DNA of 64,000 bases from Lactuca virosa. Taxonomy: Eukaryota; Streptophyta; Magnoliopsida; Asterales; Asteraceae. Each line of letters opens with the position of its first letter. The first letter of the stretch is position 1. Positions 32,667 to 44,931 of this stretch are shown one piece after another. The translations under genes were made by a program, and so were the position numbers. The stretch spans positions 148,692,938 through 148,756,937 of the forward strand of contig CAKMRJ010005523.1 of the NCBI GenBank assembly GCA_928212115.1. The letters are read 5' to 3'. The notes under the pieces were generated by a model. It made no database searches and was not told the origin of the DNA. It worked only from the letters and a program-made list of their open reading frames with translations.

Positions 32667-35600
32667 TGTCACAACTGGCATTTTAGCTAGGAAATTCTAT
32701 TCATGTGTAACCATTCATCTATTGTAAAACATATACTCTAAGTAAATCTCACTCAATGATCATTTAGATTCACCATTCATGTTCATCAAAGAGTCTGAAG
32801 CCCTAAGATCCATGGTTTAAGTCCATATTGGACTAGGAGTTCCTTATTGGGCCTAATGGACCAATAAGTACCCAATTCAACTTTATTGGACTTAGAAGCC
32901 CTAATTGGATCCTAATTGGACCCAATTCATAAATCTAAAATATTTTGGACCATTTGGGTCTAGAATGATTCATTCTAACCCTAATAGGCCTTATTGGGCC
33001 ATAACTAATCCAATTAACCTTACTGAGCCATAAGCCCATTCTTTTATTCTAATTGGGCCGTGAATGCTTCTAAGAGCCCAATGGGTCGAAAATTTTTATG
33101 TTTAGGATCCAAATATCCTAGCTAAAGTTAATGGGCCCAATCTACTCCACCCTTTCTTCTTGGCCCAAAATCTCGGCCCATTTATAAACAAAAAAAAAAA
33201 GAAAAAGAGGAGAATTAAAGGGGTTGACTTTGGAGGTGCCACCTCCATAATATCCAACATGCATCAAGGCTTAAAACCACCATGCAACCAAGCTAGTCAC
33301 CTCACCCCTCTCTCTCCCTTCTTCTCTTCTACTCTCGGCCGAAGACAACAAACACACACACACACACATTACACCAAATTCTCTCCACTTCTTTCAAGAA
33401 TCATCCATCTACTTCCTCCAAAATTCTCAAGATTTTGCTTAGGTTTCAAGAGGATTTTCACAAGATAATCATCATTCTTGGTAAGCCTTTACACATTCAA
33501 GTTTTATAACTCCATTTTCATGATAGATCACTCTTTTAAACAAAGTGTTTGGTGATCACACTCCTAGAAATCTTCTTAAGTGCGAGATCTACTCAAGGGA
33601 GTTGCTAGGGCCGAAAATCACTTCATCTTTTCCACTTCTTCATCAAAAACCAAAACATCAAGCAAAAGGTGAGTTCATACCCCCATTGTTTTCGGTTTTC
33701 ATATGATTTTTGGGGGAGAATGCAAGTAAAATGTGTAGATCTATGTGTTATATGCATGTTTTGTGTGAATTCTTAGTTTGTTTGGTAATAATGGGTTAGA
33801 TCTTAGCAAATATCGAAACTTTAAGTATTATTTAACAAAGATCTACGAACTATGACATGATATACATTACATTATCAAGCCAAAAGTGAATACATGTTTA
33901 AGATGCAAAAGAATTCAAGAAAAACTTTGTTAAAGGTCAAAATTGTCAAGAAAACAAAAGATAAGAGTAAAAAGTGAAAATTCTGTTTTTAAAAGTGCCA
34001 AACAGGTCCTACATGTATAAAAAGGTATTTTTATGCTAAACATACTTTTAAAAGGGCCAAAAATGCAAATTTTAGCTTAATGGGCCAAAACTTTTGGGCC
34101 TCACGGTTTTGGGCCCAATTTGCGAAAAAAATGAAGTTTTGGGGTTAAAAATGCTATTTGGCCAAAGTTTGAGTCATAAATGTAAATAAACCAAATTTAG
34201 AGGTGAAAATATCATTTATTTTCAAATTGGACCAAAAATGTAAAGTTTTCCAAAAATTGGGCCGAAAGTGTAAACTTTTACAAACAAGGGGCTGAAAATG
34301 TATTTTTCTACGAAACAGGGTTCTAAATGTGAAAATATAACATTTTGGGTTAAAACCGTAAATTTATAGACATTTGGGACAAACTTGCAAACTTTTATAA
34401 ATTATGGACTAAAGTGTCATTTTTACAAAACTTTGATCCTAATTTAAAACTTTGAGGATTATTGGCCAAAAACGTCGTTTTTACAAAAAGAAGATTTTTA
34501 TCACCAATCTATTGAACTTCGAGCCAAAACAAACAACGGAATAAAACAAAACGAGCGAAATACAACAATAACTATTTATTGGGCCTAATATACACGTTAC
34601 TTGGCCATTGGACCCTAAGGGCCCAATTAAGCGTATATTGAGCCCAATGTTTTTCCGTGACATGTTTATTGGGTCTTACGACCCACTTACATGTTAATTT
34701 GGGCCTAAGTTATGGATTACATGTTTATTGGGCTTTTATGGCCCATTTACATGCCTATTGGGCCTAAATTACCCTTTTTTTTGCATGTTATCGGGCCTTT
34801 GTGGTCTAATTACATGCTAATAGGGCTTGGAATGGAAACTTCACATGTTAGTATGCCGTAACTAATCCTTTGTGTAATCATTAAATGTCGTATACCTATA
34901 TATGTACCTTTCGAATACAAAAACATACCACTTATACGCAAACATTAAACATAATACAAAAAGGGGTTGAGAATCTAGTGAGACATGTCGGTTGGCACCT
35001 CTGAGTGTACAATCGTAGCCTGTAGTTATAATCAGAGTTTCCTGGTAGGAAAGCGGGAGTTTGTGTATAGATCTATACGGGTGACCCCCCACGCCTTAGC
35101 TGTTCGCTACAGCTAGATTAGGCCAGTCTAGGGCGAAAACATCCTTAGCAAGACCGGCATTTGGAAAAATACCAAGACGGGCGACCTAGTCATTATCATG
35201 CATGGTTATAACAGCTCATATAGGGATTCGATACCAAAGTTAACCTTTCGAAGACAAACTCTTCGATTGTGTCAATGCAAAACGACTTATTTAACGATAC
35301 AAGAATCTAGACATTGTTATAAATCAGAAAATATCGGATTTTCTGGGGAAATTATTCATATACATTTATCATTTATTAACAATACAATGAATCTAAACTA
35401 CACTCTTATAAGTTATAACTATGAAATTCACACATGCATTTATACTTGATTTTCAAATCATTTTCAAACATTTTACAGAAAATATCGGATTTTCTGGGTT
35501 TTAAGAAAGATATAAGGACTTTTACTCAAACATACTTATGAACTCACCAACATTATATATGTTGACCGTTTTCAAAATAAATTGTATTCTCAGGTAATTG

Positions 35601-35837
35601 TTAAGCCGGAAGATTTGCAAGTGTGTATGGTTTCGTTTATCTAATAGCACTTATCGTACTTTTAACAATTTGAACTTATGTATTTTAACAATGTACTTGA
35701 TGTAAACAATGCTAGTTGTATTATGTAATGTTGGTGATGATCGTGTTATGATTCATGTATATTCGTTGTGATGATTATTCAATTGTTAGTCACACGAGCC
35801 CCCGGACGTTTCCGCCGTCTGGTTCGGGGGTGTGACA
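32667..35837 (+). mobile_element. Solo LTR E (3171 bp) inside the C LTR
   Basis: It begins TGTCACAACTGGC and ends TTCGGGGGTGTGACA, flanked by GGAAT (32662-32666) and GAAAT (35838-35842), a 5-bp TSD with one transition. No internal sequence remains. Parts in order: WGGGCC-rich U3, TTTATAAA TATA box (about 33179), CT-rich leader with a CA repeat (33352-33370), a candidate intron (33669-35593), hairpins at 35325 and 35476, and a terminal hairpin. E' at the window start is a second copy. Confidence 0.85.
33669..35593 (+). other. Candidate LTR leader intron in E
   Basis: AAAG|GTGAGTTCATACCCCC at 33669 and TGTATTCTCAG ending at 35593 (1925 bp). The bases 33668-33679 (GGTGAGTTCATA) pair perfectly over 12 bp with 35537-35548 (TATGAACTCACC). 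CCCCCATTG...TTTTTGGGGG directly after the donor can form a hairpin, as in D and A. Confidence 0.5.
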
Positions 35838-35842
35838 GAAAT

Positions 35843-36567
35843 TAACAAGATAATGTGTAGAATCACTAGACAAACTCGAAATACTTACAAGGGTCTAGGG
35901 AATGCTTGGAAGAAATAAGTCTTCGTAAAGCTTGAAGCTTGAATTCTTTGGAACTTCACAGTAAGTGAAAGTGGATTTGTAGTATGGGAAAGAGGGTTCT
36001 CGTTCATAATAAAAGAGAGAAGGTTGACATGATATTTACTTGGATTACTGGAGGTTAATGCCTTGTTATTTTATGGTTAATACGTGGTTTACTGTGATTG
36101 CCTTGGAAATGGGTGAAATGTCACACCTTAAAGTCAACTATAGTTGCTTTTCTCTTACTCTAGACCGTAAACACATTAAAACTCCATAACATGACTGCAA
36201 ACATAACGATACATCCAAGCATGGACGTAAACACTTGTGTTTACGGTCCTAAGATGAGTTTTCCTTTTGGTTTTCGGCCAAGGTGTGGTCCACTAAGGGT
36301 GTTCATGGTTCTAAAGCTTTTCTGTTAGAGTTTTCAGCCAACACATGAGTCATTAAGGTAGTTTTCGACCATGGTGCTTGGTTTTGGGTTGATTACGGTC
36401 TAGAGGTCCCCCATGGAAAGGGTTTTCAGCCTTAGTGGGGTTTCATGTTACAATTCTTTGGAAATTGTTTAATAGGTGCTTCATTGTTGACTTGTCAAGG
36501 ATAATTACAACATGGATCTTCAAGGCTTATATATATACCTATTTATATATATGAGAGCTTATAAACT
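35843..36567 (-). repeat. 3' LTR of C, middle segment
   Basis: C LTR sequence between the E and B insertions. There is no coding content. AAACT at 36563-36567 is the left TSD of B. A TATATATATA-rich tract lies at about 36528-36552. Confidence 0.6.
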
Positions 36568-36976
36568 TGTAAGACTCACAAAAATTCAAGCCAATTTAAA
36601 CTTTTTCAAACACTTAAAACCATTTAAAATTACATAGTTTGTTTTCAAAATAATAATTATCAGAGTATCCCAGTATCAAATCATAAAATCATAACAGCGG
36701 GAGGAGCGGCACGATCATGCCTTCGCCTTCCCACGATCCCCTGAGGTACCTGAAACAATAAACTGAAACTGTAAGCCCGAAAGCTTAGTGAGTTACCCCC
36801 AAAATACCAACCTCATATAACCATAATCATATCGTCACAACAAATACAGAATAACATGCAAGACGAGCCTTCAGCCTGACTGGACCGCCTCACAGAGCCT
36901 TCAGCAAGGGCCCAAGTCCCTTTAGTCCATAAACAGCCCAATACCCGAAGCCCAAACGTCAATGGCCCAACAGAGG

Positions 36977-37092
36977 ACGTACGCGGGGCGTACTCCTCTG
37001 GTACGCTGGGCGTACGCGACTAGATGTTGACCACCATCGGGGTGGTTGACCCAGTATGCTGGGCGTACTGGATTTACGCTGGGCGTACTCCA
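36977..37092. promoter_or_regulatory. GTACGCNGGGCGTAC cluster downstream of the B TATA box
   Basis: GACGTACGCGGGGCGTACTCC, GGTACGCTGGGCGTACGCG, CAGTATGCTGGGCGTACTG and TTTACGCTGGGCGTACTCC. The 5' LTR has the same set at about 53846-53963. GGTCAACCAC repeats lie between the units. Confidence 0.65.
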
Positions 37093-37701
37093 TATCTTGA
37101 CAAAACTTTATTAAGTGCTTAATGGATTAAGCACTTAAGTCCTAATCTCAGATCCAGAGGCCTAACATGTCCATGGTCCATAAAGTCACGGACTTTATCA
37201 CTTTGGACGTCCATAAAGTCCCAAATGTTTGGTCTTAATCCATTAAGACCTTATTTCTCTTGCATGGGACACCTACAGCCTATGGGACCTTATTTTTATT
37301 ACTCCAAGTCCCTTCAAGAGCCTGGAAGGACAACTCTTTACGTCCACAACACCAAAAATACACCCCTTTATGGCATTTGGGACAAGAATGCTTCTAATAA
37401 AGTAAAATGATGAGATCTAAGCATATAAACATAAAGTTTGGAACTTTATACCTTTAGGAGCTTCTTGAGCACAAACTAAGTTCAGATCCACAAGCTTGGT
37501 CTCTTCCTTCAACTCTTTGATGCAATGGTTTCCTCTTAAGGCCCTCAAGAACACACCAAAATGAGCTTAACACACAAAGGGGAGGCTAGGCTTTGATAGA
37601 GACGAGTTTGATCTGTGGAGGCTGAGGTAAAAGGGTGTTAGTGCACATTATGTTCCTTATATAGGCCCCAAACCCTAAATATTAGGGTTTCACCCAGACA
37701 T

Positions 37702-37790
37702 CAGTACGCCCAGCGTACACATGCGTACGCCCAACGTACTAAGGCGGACCTCAATACGCCTAGCGTACTCTTATGTACGCGCATCGTACC
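37702..37790. promoter_or_regulatory. GTACGCCCAGCGTAC cluster upstream of the B TATA box
   Basis: CAGTACGCCCAGCGTACAC, GCGTACGCCCAACGTACTA, AATACGCCTAGCGTACTC and TGTACGCGCATCGTACC lie 40-130 bp upstream (minus strand) of CTATATAAGG. Equivalent units are at 54572-54662 in the 5' LTR. Confidence 0.65.
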
Positions 37791-37926
37791 CCCTTTATGG
37801 CCCAAATTTGCAAACTTAGCCCTTAAACTTGTCTTGGATCTCTATTCCCAATTCCAAGGGCTATAATCGACAAAGTAAAGATAGAATAGAGTTCAGAAAT
37901 ACCTGCAAAAATCTTGGGGTGTTACA

Positions 37927-37943
37927 ATTCTCCCCCACTTGAC
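37927..37943 (-). other. Polypurine tract of B
   Basis: Minus-strand GTCAAGTGGGGGAGAAT abuts the 3' LTR start TGTAACACCCC. It is the plus-strand primer site. Confidence 0.8.
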
Positions 37944-37944
37944 C

Positions 37945-39896
37945 TAGACTTCGTCCTCAAAGTCTGCTGCGGCGAATAGATCCGGGTAATGCTGCCGCAT
38001 CTCGGATTCAGGTAATGCTCCCACATCTCGGATTCGGGCTCCCAAGTCCACTCGGACCCTCTCCGATGCTCCCAATATACCTTTACCAAAGGTATCTCCT
38101 TGTTCCGCAGAACCTTCATCTTCCTCTCCAAAATGGCCACGGGCCTCTCTACATAATTCAGGCGCTCATCAACCTGAATATCATCCAGCGATACTACTGC
38201 CTCCTAATCCATGATGCACTTCCGTAATTGCGAAACGTGGAAAGTGCTGTGTATCCGACGGAGTTCCTCCGGAAGATCTAATCTGTATGCAACCTTGCCA
38301 ACCCTGGCGATAACCCGAAATGGTTCGATGTATCGGGGACCCAACTTTCCCCTCTTCCTGAAGCGAATCACGCCCTTCCAGGGTGAAACCTTCAGTAGCA
38401 CCATGTCACCTACGTGGAACTCCAACTCAGATCGACGTCTGTCGGCGTAACTTTTCTGCCGACTCTGAGCGGTCTGCAGTCGCTGTCTAATCTGCTGGAT
38501 CTTCTTGGTAGTTTGCAAAACTACCTTTGTCCGTCCCATCACTCTGTTGCCAACCTCTCCCCAACAATCCGGGGTGCGACATCTCCGCCCATACAACAGC
38601 TCGAAAGGCGGAGCGCCAATGCTGGAATAGTAGGTGGGAATCCCAGCTCCCACCGAAGTCAATAACACAAGCCCTCAACATATCCTCGAGGGTCTGTATG
38701 GTCCGCTCGCTCTGACCATCTGTCTGTGGATGGAATGCTGTACTAAAGTGCAGCCGCATGCCCAGTTCCTTGTGGAACTTCTGCAAGAAACAGGAGGTAA
38801 ACCTAACATCCCGGTCAGAGACGATGGAGACCGGAACCCCATGGCGAGCCACGATCTCGTGAACGTACAAGTCGGCCAACTTCTCGGCCAATGAACTCTC
38901 CCGTATGGCCAAGAAATGGGCACTCTTGGTTAATCGATCCACAATGACCCATATAGCATCAAACGCCTTCGCCGTTCTCGGAAACTTGGTAATAAAATCC
39001 ATCGTGATCTGTTCCCATTTCCACATGGGGATCTCCAGGGGCTGCAGCTTGCCATGCGGCCTCTGATGCTCGACCTTGACCATCCTACAGGTCAAGCACC
39101 TCTCGACGTACCAAGCGATTTCTCGCTTCATGCACGGCCACCAGTAGCTCAAACTCAAATCCTGGTACATCTTGGTGGCCCCCGGGTGAATAGAGAAGTG
39201 AGACTTATGAGCCTCCTACATGACTATCTGTATGACCCCACCAGACATCGGAACCCACACCCGACCACATCGGGTTAATAATCCCCGACTATCCTGCTCA
39301 AACCGAGTGTTTTCACCCCTAATCCTCTCCAGATTCCAGTTCTCTGGCCGCATGCCCTCAGCCTGAGCATCTCTGATCAAACTCACAAGCTTAGAATCCA
39401 CCACTATCCTCTTACATTTCGCTGGGGTGGAAGACCCAGCTGACTTGCGGCTCAAGGCATCCACAACCACATTCGCTTTACCAGGGTGGTAAAGGATCTC
39501 ACAATCGTAGTCCTTAACTACATCCAGCCACCAGCGTTGCCTCATGTTCAGGTTCGGCTGATCCATGATATGTCTCAAGCTCTTATGATCCGTGTAAATG
39601 GTACAACAGACCCCATACAGGTAATGTCTCCATATCTTGAGAGCGAACACCACCGCTCCCAACTCTAAATCATGCATAGGCTATCTCGTCTCATGCGGCT
39701 TCAGCTGCCGCCATGCGTAGGCTATCACTCGTCCGCTCTGCATGAGGAGTGCCCCTAAACCTGTGATGGACACATCACATAATACCACAAAATCCTTGAC
39801 TCCCTCCGGAAGAGTAAAAAATGGAGCCTCACACAAACGCTGACAGAGGGTCTCAAACGCCCTCTGCTGCTCAGGGCCCCAACAGAAATCCACCCC
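37945..39896 (-). pseudogene. pol: B pol, downstream part: RNase H, integrase, chromodomain-like tail
   Basis: Reading minus from 39896: RNase H (VDFCWGPEQQRAFETL, TDHKSL, DALSRKS), then integrase with C-x2-C zinc ligands, MDFIT, SDRD and QSERTIQ (D, D and E present), then a chromodomain-like PLVKVYWEHRRGSEWTWEPE. Breaks: stops near 39680 and 39225; a deletion of about 30 nt near 38640 that removes the usual EFSYNNSYH segment and shifts frame; and a 28-bp tandem duplication at 37980-38036 that alters the C terminus. Element A cuts it from its RT at 39897. Confidence 0.9.
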
Positions 39897-41283
39897 TGTG
39901 ACAACCGTCAAAATTCGAGTCGGTTCTAGATTTGAATAAACTTAGTTGCACATATACGCACGACACATACTGGACTTAGTGACTAGAAGCTCAGTTATAA
40001 CCTACTAGAAACTTGGAAGCAACTAGAAACAATGGATAATGTACTTAGATTTCACATTTGATATTGTGAGTATTCACAGTGAAGCGTAGATCAAGGCACC
40101 ATTTGCATCATCTCAATGCATTGTGAGTATTCACCACTCTCCCCTATTTTCGGTTTTTAAATGTTTTGGGGTGGAAAAGCATGTCTTAAACTATTTATGA
40201 TCATTGTATTTATTTGACTCGTATAAACTTGGTTGCTATATTTTGCATATTGTGAGTATTCACGCACTCCCCTATTTTCAGTTTTTATGTTTTGGGGTGG
40301 AAAAGCATGTCCCGAAAAACTATTATTTGAATGTTGTATTTAAATTGATTTGTATCAAACATGATTGCTATTTTATTGCTATGTCTCTCTATGTATGTCT
40401 ATGCAACATGGAACATGAGAACTTATCGTACTAAGGCCCTTCCCTTATCTCTAACCATTAACTCTTTGAGCCAATGGTCATTATGGATAGCGCTATTAGG
40501 AATTGACAACTCCTCACTCGCCCTATTGCTGGAGTGCATGATACCATATTCATCTATGGAACGATAAGCATAGATCTTGATAGGGCTTCAGTCATAGGTT
40601 TGGTTGAGACTCATTGTTTGCTCATACACATACAAACTCGTTTCTCGTTATAGCAATAAACTTGTTTATTAATTATAGCAATGAACTTTGTTTCTCATTA
40701 CAACAACGAACTGTTATTACTGAAAACTTATATACATGTTTTAGCAATGAAATTGTTTGCTCCTTGTAGCAACGAAATTGATTGCTCATTTTAGCAATGA
40801 AACTTGTTTACTCATTTGAGTAACGAACTTTATCTTCCATGAGAATATGAATGTTGCATCTTATTTGGGCAACATACCTTATCTCTCATGATGACAAAGA
40901 ACTTTGTTTTTACAAACTTATTTACTCATTTTAACAATATACTTTTATTATTGGAAACTTTTATCAAAACTTTGATTTCAATTCATGGAACCAGTATTAT
41001 TTTGTTTATCTGTGAGTACTCACCAACTATTTTTATAGTTGACACTCGTTTTACATGCTTTTTCAGGAATCATCGAGTAAGTGGCACTTAGGGACACTTC
41101 ACTTTTAGGAGCATTCGCATGTGTTGTATTTCAATTTACATTGTAATTTCTTTTAAAAGTTGTTCAAACCCATTGTGAATTTGTAATGATTTTTAATACT
41201 ATGGTTGGTGTTGTCTTTTAACTTTTGCGATGAAACCCTTTGTACTGCCACACCCTGTGTTTCCGCTTTAGCGGGGTGTGACA
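39897..41283 (+). repeat. 5' LTR of A (with 2.75-kb deletion)
   Basis: Compared with the 3' LTR it lacks the stretch equal to about 45100-47870. At the junction (40062-40082) an extra GTGAGTATTCAC is present, a copy of a motif found at 40123 and 40252, so the repair seems templated. The ends and the last 1.2 kb match the 3' LTR with few changes. It has a degenerate tandem array of about 35-bp units, TAGCAACGAAATTG-like (40640-40835). Confidence 0.88.
40123..41066 (+). other. Candidate LTR leader intron in A (5' LTR copy)
   Basis: ATT|GTGAGTATTCACC at 40123 and CTTTTTCAG ending at 41066 (944 bp). GTGAGTATTCAC pairs with GTGAGTACTCAC at 41012-41023 with one G-U. In the 3' LTR the matching motifs (47913-47924 and GTGAATACTCAC at 48801-48812) are perfectly complementary over 12 bp. 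A donor-like copy also starts at 40252. Confidence 0.45.
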
Positions 41284-44200
41284 GGAAATGGTATCAGAGC
41301 CGAAGGTTATAGAGAATACCGGTTTTCCTTTGGAAAACCACAACTATAGCCAAAAAAAATTTCTAAACGTTTTTAAAATATAGAACATACTACTGGTATA
41401 ACTAATTCGAGTACGCATTATTGGACTTTAATTAAGTATAGCCTGGCCAACTATGCTTAATTAAGGAAAGTTAATGTGAGGCTGGAAACGGTTATAGTAG
41501 AATTATGTTCAAACCAATTTTCAACATAAACTTTTGAAAAGCAAAATTTTTCGGCGTGCGTACGGGCATTGCATATTATAGGCATTCATCTATATACACT
41601 TAGAAACTAAGTGCACTTTTATAACAATGCCTTTATTTAGAAATATTCTTGTCCCTTATCAACTGCTAGGTTAACCACTTAAGTTATATCACTAGCCACT
41701 CTAGGAGCAATGCACTTAGTACTGAGAATGAGTATTCCTTGGTAGCTATTGACTTTAGATGTAAGGTTAGTAGCTAGATATACACTAGTAATAATCTTAA
41801 GTCGAAACCTATACACATTATTCCTCAATACCTCTTCATTGTCTTCGTACTAGAGTTACAACTATGAAAAAGCGTTTTGATATCGACACAGATGAGAATT
41901 GGAGCATCACGTAAGGAGGTAGATGAGTCGTTTCTAAGTAATCACTTGGATACCGTTGGCGGGCATTCCGGATTCGACTCACAAGGAGACACAAAGGTTT
42001 AACCTATTTACTAATATGAGACCTTATTACTACGTTACGATTAGCTCTAGGTTGTTTCCACCTTGAGCTTAAAACTTAACATAAGATGTCCCTTTGACCT
42101 CTATAAAGGTCGTAAAACTACATTGACACCATAAAATGTTTTCAAACAATTTTTCTTGTCCTTTATCTTTGGGAAAAAGACATCGGTACTCGTCTTATAC
42201 TCGCCTTGTACTCGCCTTAGTATTTTGGTACGATCAGCTACACTAACATACTTATTCCTTACTTCTTTATCTTCCATCAAATTTTTTTTTTCGCTTCATC
42301 GGTTTTATTTATCATTGATAGAATATTTTATAACCACTTCATTTAACTTAGTAGACATTTCCTAACAATGTAAGCCATATTCTCGCTAAAAATCTTTTGA
42401 CAACTTGCTTTAATTTAACACTTTTCTTCAAAACTCAATTTAACCAATATTTGTTTTAACCTTGCTATTTCAATTTCATTTCAAATTCATTTCAATGGAT
42501 TGATGTGCTTTTAAGGGCATATAAACCATTTTAAACATTGCTTACCATTTTGACACGTCTTCGAAAAAACTAGAAACATTTTCTTTTATAATCGTGTTTA
42601 AACTCTTTACTATAAAACTTAAACATATGACGTTAAAGTTCATATTATGTGTAAAAGCTTCATCGGATCTTCAAACCACTTTTGTTTTAAGACTTTTGAC
42701 TACTTCCCCATTTAGGCATCGTACTTTACTTAAATGTGTTTTCTTGAAACCCAACATGGTATTTTTACAACTTTCTAATCCAAATGTGTTTACAAGACAT
42801 CACTGATGCCTACATTTCAAAACACACCTTATTTGTTTATTTTATTTCAAATTAGTTTTATAATCTGTGTTTATAAAACTTACAACATTGCAAAACTTAG
42901 TGTTCACTTTTAAATTTCCAGTGACACCTTCAACAATGTATAATTACTCTTCTAAATCTATTGAGTCTTTACCTTATATGTTTAACTATTATTGAACTCC
43001 ATTCTAAAAAGTCAAATTGTCAGATTTTCAACTACCGTTTGTAGTGCTTCTTCTTTTTCACAAATGGAGTTTAACTTAATAAGGTAACTCGTGATTATTA
43101 GCAAACATTCTAAGACTCTCACATGTCTATTTAATCATCAATATACATCAAATATTAAAGTTTGAAATATATCTCAACCTGGTTTTAATCTACCTATAGG
43201 TATTGTTCTTATAATTTTAACAATAACAATCATTGCCGCCGCTACCTTCCTTTTTCTCCCCCCCGCACTTGATTTCTTGCTCTCCTTATGACTTTAGATC
43301 TCGCACACACATAATAGTAACATAATACATTGTCTAACTTTGTTTCGGTCTATTTTGCTTCTCCTGGTATCATGTTTGTACACATACATACTAGAAGTCT
43401 ATCCTTTCGTTTTGAGCGATTAATAAATGTATAGCCGTGAGGAATAATTTTTATTTAGTCAACTTTGATATATATTCAATTACGCCTTTTTATCATATAC
43501 ATCTTGTTTTTATTTTGAAATCTCTATAAACAAGTGATCCTTATTTACATTTGCTCTTTCGTTCTAAATTCAGAAACTTGATATAAAATGCAATTTTCAT
43601 TGTATTTTTCCTAATTAATACACAAGATGAATACTCTTATGCTTATAATTTTTCTATATCCGGAAAATATATGTGAAGGATATGTATCCTTATGTTCTTC
43701 TTTTCTTTAAATACATCAAGAATTTTGAATTTTACGATTATCTATTCTCTAAATGATTGTTTTTGTAGAAACACTAAACTATGAATGCCCTATTTTGAAG
43801 ATTGACATTTTTACACCTTTCTTAAAATAGTAATTTACTTTGCAATTTTCAGTGAGTTCCTAAACTCTCAAGCTTGTTTTCATAAGTATTTTGACTCCTC
43901 GTAAACTTAGATTTGTCCTGACTTAGACAATTAGTCAATTTTTCAAATAGCGTAATATCAATAATTTCATAAAAAAAAAATTCCCTTAATGACGACTTAA
44001 ACCTTTAACTTTAATTAATCTTTATATTATTTTACTACTTTGTTGGATCGCCACACATGTATCTTCATTATCTTGGAATTATTACACATTTTGATAATAG
44101 TGAGATTAATTATCATTCTAAACAGACATTTTGATAACAATGAGATTTTTAATCACTTCTAAACACTTAAAATGCTATATACACAATGTGATTTAATTTA

Positions 44201-44931
44201 TCATAAATTTTCATCGCCTCCATTTGCACCAATGACTCTCTAAATATATTTATTCTTCGAATAAGGTTTTATTATTGTAAGAGTAACCGTAGTAGTAATT
44301 ATAGCCTCGGAGATGCTCAATCATTCGTAATTTATTTTGTCGACGACACTTAATTAGCCTTTACATTTGAGATGTACCAAAACTTCGTTGCCTACCCTTA
44401 GTACGTATTTTTAGGAACTTACCCTCAATCGCTTCTCTTTCATTCGTGCTACCCCTTCTTATTTCAAAATATATCCTTTCCAGATGTAGTAGCCAACCCG
44501 GAAGTGAACAAATTGTTCCTAATCTCTTCTTTATTAGGCGGCGAATTTACACTTAGTGCTAATTTAGAACGCGACTTAAGGATCAATGCGGATTTAACGC
44601 TCAGTGCAGTTAGTGCTTCAGCAAAACTTATGGCTCTCTTAATTCAGATAATATCTAACTAGATGATCTTTTTCGACTTGGTCGCCATGTTTGGATCATG
44701 ATTTCCATGATCCTAATTTCTCGCAATCTAAATTGTAGAACTCGAATTAAGGAAACATTAATTTGACTATAGCTAAAGAATTGGGCTTTTCCCTTGAGGA
44801 AATAAACCCGAAATAATCAAAGAACATTGCAAGTCACCACCTCTCCAACTATTTAATTGTATTCGACTGAGTTCTAATAGAATACGTCACGAATTGAATT
44901 TCGGGGCGAAATTCTTTCAACCGGGGGAGAA
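41284..44931 (+). other. Interior of A: PBS, non-coding AT-rich body, PPT
   Basis: TGGTATCAGAGCCGAAGG (41289 on) is the primer site and CCGGGGGAGAA (44921-44931) the polypurine tract. Between them no frame above about 70 codons and no retroviral motif is seen. The only notes are T-rich runs and a weak CTCGTC-CTCGCC repeat near 42190-42215. Confidence 0.8.

Larger units (their letters stand above)
36568..37926 (-). repeat. 3' LTR of B (internally deleted)
   Basis: A 1359-bp LTR, against 2097 bp for the other one. Relative to 52701-54797 it lacks about 53030-53768, which removes the candidate donor site and minisatellite. Palindrome clusters lie at 36977-37092 and 37702-37790 on either side of the minus-strand TATA box CTATATAAGG (37655-37664). 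Confidence 0.88.
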
